DNA from: an uncultured Angelakisella sp.
GTDB lineage: Bacteria > Bacillota > Clostridia > Oscillospirales > Ruminococcaceae
DNA length: 36,455 nt
Direction of reading: 5' to 3'
NCBI GenBank assembly: GCA_910585535.1
Contig: CAJUFK010000021.1
Span: 1-36,455, forward strand
Part shown: in pieces, positions 31,370 through 36,455 of the stretch
Position numbering within the stretch: position 1 is the first letter of the stretch
Layout: the number at the start of each line of letters is the position of its first letter
Position numbers and translations under genes: made by a program
Notes under the pieces: generated by a model
Seen by the model: the letters and a program-made list of their open reading frames with translations, nothing else
Databases searched by the model: none
Told to the model about the DNA's origin: nothing

Positions 31370-31398
31370 ATTGTACTAAACATTATTGTTTCTGTCAA
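31370..31398 (-). promoter_or_regulatory. Promoter of xis-int
   Basis: The minus strand has TTGACA (31393-31398) and TACAAT (31370-31375) with exactly 17 bp between them, near consensus. It fires toward xis and diverges from the repressor promoter at 31442, leaving an untranslated leader of about 180 nt. Confidence 0.75.
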
Positions 31399-31441
31399 GT
31401 GGATTTCAGAAAAATATTTAATATTTTTGCTTAGGTTTCTC

Positions 31442-31470
31442 TTGACGGTTCTAAACTTATCTGTTATACT
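31442..31470 (+). promoter_or_regulatory. Promoter of the XRE-family gene
   Basis: TTGACG (31442-31447) and TATACT (31465-31470) are 17 bp apart, followed by AGGAG and the ATG at 31505. It diverges from the xis promoter. Confidence 0.75.
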
Positions 31471-31504
31471 TTCTGTATCACATACACAGATAGGAGTAGC
31501 CGCT

Positions 31505-32011
31505 ATGGCAATCGAAGAACGAATCCGCTTTTTCCGCAAGATGAGAGGTATGACTCAAAAATACCTGGGGATGCTCATGGGGTTTCCAGAACGCTCCGCC
31601 GATGTCCGTATGGCGCAGTATGAAACCGGCTCCAGGACACCCAAGGCAGACCTCACAAGGGCCTTGGCAAACGCCTTTGAAGTTTCCCCTAATGCCCTAA
31701 CCATACCAGACATAGATACCGATATTGGCCTTATGCACACACTCTTTGCCTTGGAGGACCTGCGGGGGCTGACGATTGGCAAACTGGACGGGGAAATCTG
31801 TCTGCGGCTGGATAAATCCAGAGGAATCACCTACCTTTCCATGTTTGAAATGCTGTCCGCTTGGGAAGAACAAGCTGAAAAACTAAAAGCCGGAGAAATC
31901 ACCAAAGAGGACTACGACCGCTGGCGGTACACTTATCCAGAGATGAAAGCACAGCAGACAAGAGACAGGCTTGATGCCTTGCGGACAGCCGCCAAAGATA
32001 CTGAAGCCTAA
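31505..32011 (+). CDS. XRE-family helix-turn-helix regulator
   Basis: The 168-residue protein has an N-terminal Cro/CI-type helix-turn-helix (IRFFRKMRGMTQKYLGMLMG, then MAQYETGSRTPKADLTRALA, then NAFEVSPNALTIP). A helical C-terminal domain follows, of unknown fold. It is the only plus-strand gene of the element and is transcribed away from xis-int from a divergent promoter, so it is a plausible repressor of excision. ATG 31505 follows AGGAG at 8 bp; the open frame upstream is not coding. A terminator follows immediately. Confidence 0.82.
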   Translation: MAIEERIRFFRKMRGMTQKYLGMLMGFPERSADVRMAQYETGSRTPKADLTRALANAFEVSPNALTIPDIDTDIGLMHTLFALEDLRGLTIGKLDGEICLRLDKSRGITYLSMFEMLSAWEEQAEKLKAGEITKEDYDRWRYTYPEMKAQQTRDRLDALRTAAKDTEA

Positions 32012-32020
32012 TAGACAACA

Positions 32021-32057
32021 AAAAGCCCTTACCGACACAGCCATCGGTAAGGGCTTT
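32021..32057 (+). terminator. Terminator after the XRE gene
   Basis: AAAAGCCCTTACCGA pairs with TCGGTAAGGGCTTT around an 8-nt loop, 10 bp past the stop codon. Confidence 0.8.
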
Positions 32058-32140
32058 CATAATATGGAACTGTTGCCAGAGGAAACTACTCTGAACCCGC
32101 TAACCACCTGCTTCGGAGAATGTGCTATCCTCCCAGAGGT

Positions 32141-32230
32141 GTTATCAAATCGTTATCAAAAGAAGGATGGAAATCTCGTAGAACCGCTTAAAAAGCCAGT
32201 CTACAAACAGCAGAAATTCATTCCCACTCA
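32141..32230. repeat. Right attachment end at guaA
   Basis: GTTATC at 32141 and 32152 (11 bp apart) are followed by a hairpin region (TAGAACCGCTTAAAAAGCC, then AGTCTA) and the core CATTCCCACTCA at 32219-32230, which contains the guaA stop codon. It mirrors 21321-21420. The paired motifs are likely integrase arm sites. Confidence 0.6.
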
Positions 32231-33753
32231 ATCGTCCCCGGCGGCTTAGAAGTAATATCATACACCACCCGGTTCACCCCGCGCACCTCGTTGACGATAC
32301 GGCTGGAGACCCGCTCCAGCACCTCGTAGGGGATCCGCGCCCAGTCCGCTGTCATAAAGTCGGAGGTGGTAACAGCGCGAAGGGCCAGGGTGTGGTCGTA
32401 GGTCCTACCGTCCCCCATCACCCCTACGCTGCGGGCGTCGGTGAGGACTGCAAAGAATTGCCCCACTTCCCGGTCCAGCCCCGCTTTCGCCATCTCTTCC
32501 CGGAAAATGGCATCCGCATCCTGGAGGGTTTGCACCTTCTCGGCGGTGACTTCCCCCAGGACCCGCACCCCCAAACCGGGGCCGGGGAAGGGCTGGCGGT
32601 AGACCAGCTGCTCCGGCAGTCCCAGCTCCAGCCCCAGGGCCCGCACTTCGTCCTTGAAAAGAAGCCGCAGGGGCTCCAGGATCTCCTGGAAGTCCAGATG
32701 GTCGGGGAGTCCCCCTACGTTGTGGTGGCTCTTGATGACGGCGGCATCCCCAAGGCCGGATTCGATGACGTCGGGATAGATGGTCCCCTGGGCCAGGAAA
32801 TCCACTTTTCCCAGCTTTTTGGCTTCCGCCTCAAAGACCCGGATAAACTCCTCCCCGATGATCTTCCGCTTCCGCTCCGGATCCTCTACCCCGCGAAGGG
32901 CTCCCAGGAACCGCTCCCCGGCGTTTACCCGGATAAAATGGATGGGCATGGGGGAAAAGGCCGCTTCCACCTCATCCCCTTCGTTTTTCCGCATCAGGCC
33001 GGTGTCCACAAAGATGGCGGTGAGCTGGTCCCCCACCGCTTTGGAGAGGAGAGCGGCGCAGACCGAACTGTCCACCCCGCCGGAAAGGGCCAGCATCACC
33101 CGCCGGTCCCCCACCTTCTCCCGAAGGGATGCCATCGCCGTTTTGGCAAGATCTTCCATCCGCCAATCCCCTTCGGCCCTGCAGACCCTGTAAAGGAAGT
33201 TTTTAAGTATCGCCCCGCCGTTTTCGGTGTGGAGGACCTCGGGGTGGAACTGGAGACCGTAGAGACGCCGCGCCGGATCCTCCATAGCGGCCACCGGGGT
33301 GGAGGCGGTGCGGGCGCAGGCCCGGAATCCCTCCGGCAGCTCCAGAACGTAGTCGGTGTGGCTCATCCAGGTGACGCCCTGTTCTGGCAGGCCTTGGAAA
33401 AGAAGGCTTCCCGTGTCGTAAAAGGTCTCGGTTTTGCCGTACTCCCTGGTTCTGGGGGTGACGATCTCACCCCCCAGGGCGTGGGCCATGGCCTGGATGC
33501 CGTAACAGATCCCCAGCACCGGGATCCCCGCCTCAAAGACAGCGGGGTCCACATGGGGGGAATCCTCCAGGTAAACGCTGCTGGGGCCTCCGGTGAAGAT
33601 AACCCCGATGGGCCGCAGCTCCTCCATTTTTTCCAGGGCCCGGTGGTAGGGATGCACCTCGCAGTAGACTCCCTGTTCCCGGACCCGCCGGGCAATCAGC
33701 TGATTGTACTGGCCGCCGAAGTCCAGGATCAGAATCGTTTGATGGCCTGCCAT
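32218..33753 (-). CDS. guaA: GMP synthase (glutamine-hydrolysing)
   Basis: GuaA converts XMP to GMP using ATP and glutamine, the last step of guanine nucleotide synthesis. The 511-residue length is standard. The glutamine amidotransferase half has the Cys nucleophile in VLGICYGIQAMAH and the His/Glu in GLQFHPEVLHT. The ATP-pyrophosphatase half has LSGGVDSSVCAALL and the dimerisation half ends with GTIEWE. The start is ATG 33753 (MAGHQTILILDFGGQ); the long open frame beyond it carries no family similarity. The last codons form the attachment core of the element, which leaves the coding sequence intact after integration. Confidence 0.97.
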   Translation of the reverse strand: MAGHQTILILDFGGQYNQLIARRVREQGVYCEVHPYHRALEKMEELRPIGVIFTGGPSSVYLEDSPHVDPAVFEAGIPVLGICYGIQAMAHALGGEIVTPRTREYGKTETFYDTGSLLFQGLPEQGVTWMSHTDYVLELPEGFRACARTASTPVAAMEDPARRLYGLQFHPEVLHTENGGAILKNFLYRVCRAEGDWRMEDLAKTAMASLREKVGDRRVMLALSGGVDSSVCAALLSKAVGDQLTAIFVDTGLMRKNEGDEVEAAFSPMPIHFIRVNAGERFLGALRGVEDPERKRKIIGEEFIRVFEAEAKKLGKVDFLAQGTIYPDVIESGLGDAAVIKSHHNVGGLPDHLDFQEILEPLRLLFKDEVRALGLELGLPEQLVYRQPFPGPGLGVRVLGEVTAEKVQTLQDADAIFREEMAKAGLDREVGQFFAVLTDARSVGVMGDGRTYDHTLALRAVTTSDFMTADWARIPYEVLERVSSRIVNEVRGVNRVVYDITSKPPGTIEWE

Positions 33754-33880
33754 CGTCTCACTCCCATCTTTGCTTTTTGATAGGATTATTTTGCCACTGT
33801 CTTGGCGGAATTGCAAGAGGAAATCGTCCCCAGGGATGGAAAAAATGCTCCACCAAAGGGGGAGAAAAACGGCGGAATTG

Positions 33881-33908
33881 TAAAAACGGCCGCCCGGAAT
33901 GGACGGCC
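33881..33908 (-). terminator. Terminator after the rubredoxin-like gene
   Basis: On the minus strand GGCCGTCC and GGGCGGCC pair around a short loop, followed by GTTTTTA. It lies about 15 bp past the stop at 33923. Confidence 0.7.
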
Positions 33909-33922
33909 GCCCAGGGTGGAGA

Positions 33923-34543
33923 TCACAGGGTAATCTTTTCAAAGTCGGAGGCGGGATGCTTGCAAAGGGGACAGATGAAGTCTGCGGGAAGTTCCTCCCC
34001 CTCATAGATATACCCGCAGATGACGCAGCGCCAGGCGGTTTTGCCGGTGGGTTTCGGGGCGGCCTGGGGCTTTGGCTTAATGGAGCTGTGGTAATAGGCG
34101 TAGGTGGCAGAGGGGGCCTGGGAGAGGACCTCCATATCCTCCAGGCTGGCGATAAAGAGGGTATGGGTCCCCAGATCCACCGTCTGCTCCACTTTGGCGC
34201 TGAGATAGGCGTTGACGCCTGCGGTGACCACAAAAAGGCCGTTGGCGCTTCTGCGGCAGTGGGGATAACCGGCGAACTTGTCGGTATCCCGGCCGGACTG
34301 GAAGCCGAAGTGGCGGAAGGTGTCGAAGGTGGCTTCTTCGCTGAGGATCGAAAGGTTGAACTTTCCGCTCTGCGCCGTCAGGTCGTGGGTGAGATTCGCC
34401 TTATTTACGGTGATGCTGATGCGGTTGGGGGTGTCGGTGACCTGTCCCGCAGTGTTGATGATGCAGCCGCTCTCCCGGCCGTCTGCGGCGGCGGTGAGGA
34501 CGAACAGGCCGTAGCTTAGCTTAAACAGTGCTTGTGTATCCAT
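33923..34543 (-). CDS. Flavin reductase-rubredoxin fusion (high-molecular-weight rubredoxin)
   Basis: This 206-residue protein joins an FMN-binding flavin reductase domain (about 1-150: LFKLSYGLFVLTAAADGRES, NRISITVNKANLTHDL, FRHFGFQSGRDTDKF) to a C-terminal rubredoxin (WRCVICGYIYEGEELPADFI then CPLC, two CxxC pairs). Such proteins pass electrons from NAD(P)H to flavodiiron proteins for oxygen or nitric oxide detoxification in anaerobes. The rubredoxin part is short (about 37 residues) but has all four Cys. The start is ATG 34543 behind AGCAGGAGG at 8 bp. A linker rich in Pro/Lys (SSIKPKPQAAPKPTGK) lies between the domains. Confidence 0.88.
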   Translation of the reverse strand: MDTQALFKLSYGLFVLTAAADGRESGCIINTAGQVTDTPNRISITVNKANLTHDLTAQSGKFNLSILSEEATFDTFRHFGFQSGRDTDKFAGYPHCRRSANGLFVVTAGVNAYLSAKVEQTVDLGTHTLFIASLEDMEVLSQAPSATYAYYHSSIKPKPQAAPKPTGKTAWRCVICGYIYEGEELPADFICPLCKHPASDFEKITL

Positions 34544-34667
34544 GGTGATTCCTCCTGCTTCAAAGATTGTCGGCTTTCTCATTAAGGATAGACCTTCTTG
34601 GGGGGCTTGTCAAGACAGATTTTGTCGGACGGGGAGGGCTTGGGGCAGCGGGGGAGGATCTGGGTAT

Positions 34668-34697
34668 TGACTTGGAGTTGACTCCAGATTGTATAAT
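34668..34697 (+). promoter_or_regulatory. Promoter with MerR-type operator in its spacer
   Basis: TTGACT (34668-34673) and TATAAT (34692-34697) have an 18-bp spacer holding the dyad TTGGAGT-TG-ACTCCAG (34672-34687). A dyad within an over-long spacer is the hallmark of MerR-family activation, and this TTGGAGT/ACTCC pattern is known for MerR-type control of aldo/keto reductase and alcohol dehydrogenase genes. No merR gene is in the window. Confidence 0.6.
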
Positions 34698-34732
34698 CTT
34701 GGTATTAAGATTAGAAGGGAGCGAGTATCAGG

Positions 34733-35872
34733 ATGATCTACAAAAATTTTAAGGGCCAAAAACTCTCCGCACTGGGAATGGGGGCCATGCGTCTGCCGGT
34801 AGTGGATGGCAACGACGGAAAAATCGACGAAGCCGCCGCCAAGGAAATGGTGGCCCTGGCAATGAAGGGCGGGGTAAACTACTACGACACCGCCTGGGGA
34901 TACCATAGCGGTCAATCGGAGCTGGTAATGGGACGTCTGCTGAAGGAGTACCCCCGGGAAAGCTTTTACCTGGCCACCAAGTTCCCCGGCTACGACCTGG
35001 GAAACATGGACAAGGTGGAAGAGATCTTTGAAGAGCAGCTGAAAAAATGCCAGGTGGACTACTTCGACTTCTACCTCTTCCACAATGTCTGCGAAATGAA
35101 CATCGACGCCTATTTGGACGAAAGCTACGGCATCTGCCGCTATCTTATGGCCCAGAAAAAGGCCGGACGGATCCGGCACCTGGGTTTCTCCGCCCACGGC
35201 AGCTGCGCTGTAATGAAACGCTTTCTGGAGGCCTATGGCAAGGATATGGAGTTTTGCCAGATCCAGCTGAATTACCTGGACTGGACCTTCCAGGACGCCA
35301 AGGCCAAGGTGGAGCTGCTTCGGGAGTGGGGCATCCCTGTCTGGGTGATGGAGCCTCTCCGGGGCGGACAGCTGGCCAGTAAGATTCCGGCAGAGGAGGC
35401 CGCCGCCCTCACCGCCCTCCGCCCCCAGGAGAAGATCCCCGCTTTGGCTTTCCGCTTCCTCCAGACCATCCCGGAGGTGGTGGTGACCCTTTCCGGAATG
35501 TCCAGCCTTTCCCAGCTGGAGGAAAACCTGGCCACCTACGCCCAGGAGAAGCCTCTCACCTCTGCCGAATGGTCTGCGGTGCTGGAGGTCGCGGACCGGA
35601 TTGTCCGGCCCAACTCGGTGCCCTGCACCGCCTGCCGGTACTGCACCAGCCATTGTCCCCAGGGGCTGGACATTCCGGAGCTGCTGGCCCTGTACAACGA
35701 GCATCGGGTCACCGGCGGCGGGTTCATCGCCCCCATGGCACTGATGGCCTACCCCGAGGAAAAGAAGCCCAGCGCCTGCATCGCCTGCCGCAGCTGTGAA
35801 GCAGTCTGCCCCCAGCAGATCAAGATTTCCGAAATCCTGGCGGACTTCGGAAAGCGGCTGGCCGCCGGCTGA
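34733..35872 (+). CDS. Aldo/keto reductase with C-terminal 4Fe-4S domain
   Basis: The 379-residue protein has an aldo/keto reductase TIM barrel (about 1-280: GMGAMRLPVVDG, GGVNYYDTAWGYHSGQSE, FYLATKFPG, DFYLFHNVCEMN) with the catalytic Asp-Tyr-Lys-His residues at DTAWGY, TKFPG and LFHN. A C-terminal ferredoxin-like domain follows (CTACRYCTSHCPQGLDIPEL and CIACRSCEAVCPQQIKISEI), two cysteine clusters for iron-sulfur centres. This fusion is common in anaerobes and presumably couples aldehyde/ketone reduction to ferredoxin-type electron carriers. ATG 34733 follows AAGGGAGCG. It is controlled by a promoter with a MerR-like operator. Confidence 0.92.
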   Translation: MIYKNFKGQKLSALGMGAMRLPVVDGNDGKIDEAAAKEMVALAMKGGVNYYDTAWGYHSGQSELVMGRLLKEYPRESFYLATKFPGYDLGNMDKVEEIFEEQLKKCQVDYFDFYLFHNVCEMNIDAYLDESYGICRYLMAQKKAGRIRHLGFSAHGSCAVMKRFLEAYGKDMEFCQIQLNYLDWTFQDAKAKVELLREWGIPVWVMEPLRGGQLASKIPAEEAAALTALRPQEKIPALAFRFLQTIPEVVVTLSGMSSLSQLEENLATYAQEKPLTSAEWSAVLEVADRIVRPNSVPCTACRYCTSHCPQGLDIPELLALYNEHRVTGGGFIAPMALMAYPEEKKPSACIACRSCEAVCPQQIKISEILADFGKRLAAG

Positions 35873-36455
35873 CAGCTTCCGCAATGGCATCACCCGCAGC
35901 CTCCAACAGCCCCCCAAACCTAACAAGGGGCAATTTCAGCCTGGGAGTGGTTCGATTGCGGATAGTTACCGCCGTAGGGGGCACCACGTCCGAAGGGCCG
36001 CCTGGCGGCGGCCTTTAGATGTCACGGACCTTGGGGCCTTTGGCCCCAAGGTCCTGTTACTGCCTTCGTCCGCGCAAAACACCCCACCGGGGTGTATTTG
36101 CGGGGGAAGTTGTACAAGGCGGAAGCCTTCTACTTTCTTTTTCTATCGCAAAAAGAAAGTAGCAAAGAAAAATGCTCCCTCCGGAAAGATGCGAAAGGTG
36201 TTTCGCCCTCTGCGGAGGGCGACCAGGGCGCCGCCCTGGACCTGCCGCCCTTTGAAAAGGGCGGCCCTAAACTTTAGACCCTTTGTCACGCAGTGGTTAT
36301 CGTGGGTCCTGCCTGGAGTCCTAACGGTGTTTTGTCCGAAGCGCAAAATCGCCCCACGCAACTTGGCAAGGGGTGTTACTACCTCCCGCCTTTTACTGCA
36401 TCCGACTCCAGGCACAACTCAAGCCAGCGTACAACCCTTAGGCGCGGAGCGCCGG
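35873..36455. other. Gene-free tail with a run of palindromes
   Basis: No gene is supported. At least five perfect or near-perfect inverted repeats follow one another: GGACCTTGGGGCC-ttt-GGCCCCAAGGTCC (36026-36054), CGCAAAACACCCC/GGGGTGTATTTGCG (36073-36102), CTACTTTCTTTTT/AAAAAGAAAGTAG (36130-36162), CCAGGGC/GCCCTGG (36222-36239) and GCCGCCCTTT/AAGGGCGGC (36244-36265). The first may terminate the aldo/keto reductase transcript. The rest look like a repeated intergenic element. Confidence 0.45.

Larger units (their letters stand above)
21408..32230. mobile_element. Integrative mobilizable element at the guaA 3' end
   Basis: This AT-richer block is bounded by 11-bp cores (CATTCCCACTC) at 21408 and 32219, the latter containing the guaA stop codon. 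It carries tyrosine integrase, excisionase, relaxase, MobC, TnpV, a repressor-like protein and a restriction cargo, but no conjugation machinery. It would need a helper element for transfer. The true left border is uncertain: a further core-like TTATTCCCACTCG at 22522 and a degenerate end near 23095 suggest two or three stacked or remnant elements. The section 21408-22522 with an MBL-fold gene may be a separate remnant. Confidence 0.75.

Noticed and set aside
33754..34233. A 160-residue in-frame extension before the guaA start
   Set aside because: It has no similarity to GuaA, is rich in Pro/Ser as expected of a noncoding GC-rich frame, and crosses the terminator and coding region of the rubredoxin gene.
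36143..36415. A 90-residue basic frame in the 3' tail
   Set aside because: It overlaps several palindromes, has no ribosome binding site, and its composition reflects the repeats.

Overview
The window looks like chromosome of a GC-rich anaerobic Clostridia, most likely an Oscillospiraceae-type gut bacterium. Support comes from Gram-positive ribosome binding sites (AGGAGG), a biotin/Na+ decarboxylase, a sigma-54/PRD-regulated PTS, a high-molecular-weight rubredoxin, and a mobilizable element in guaA. This placement is inferred from gene content, not from a marker gene. GC-rich chromosomal DNA is interrupted by a clearly AT-richer block at about 21.0-32.2 kb.

Layout. 1-4.3 kb: the 3' part of an AraR-like regulator, a decayed ubiD-ubiX operon, an MBL-fold hydrolase, a short acyltransferase-3-like membrane protein, and fragments of butyrate kinase and an IclR regulator. 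4.5-12.3 kb: a malonate catabolism locus. On the minus strand are a malonate CoA-transferase (MdcA-like) and the four subunits of a methylmalonyl-CoA-decarboxylase-type Na+ pump (MmdA, D, C, B). Divergently, on the plus strand, are a LysR regulator and the malonate:Na+ transporter MadL-MadM. No malonate decarboxylase acyl carrier protein or prosthetic-group genes are present. The inferred route is malonate uptake with Na+, transfer to CoA, and decarboxylation of malonyl-CoA coupled to Na+ export.

12.6-20.5 kb: a minus-strand sugar-acid cluster. It encodes a phosphotriesterase-family hydrolase, a LevR-type sigma-54 activator, a galactitol-type PTS (IIA, IIB, IIC), a D-galactonate dehydratase homologue and a KDPG/KDPGal aldolase. 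A near-perfect sigma-54 promoter precedes the PTS genes. With no kinase gene, phosphorylation probably occurs during PTS uptake.

20.7-32.2 kb: a C-N hydrolase relic, a MITE copy, then an integrative mobilizable element at the 3' end of guaA. It carries tyrosine integrase, excisionase, relaxase, MobC, TnpV, an MmeI-like fused restriction-modification enzyme and a possible HEPN-like protein. Repeated end structures suggest stacked or partly deleted elements. 32.2-36.5 kb: guaA, a flavin reductase-rubredoxin, an aldo/keto reductase with an iron-sulfur tail behind a MerR-like operator, and a noncoding run of palindromes.

Three copies of a small inverted-repeat element (MITE) with 3-bp target duplications sit at 1.85, 4.36 and 21.05 kb. 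No tRNA, rRNA or CRISPR array was recognised.
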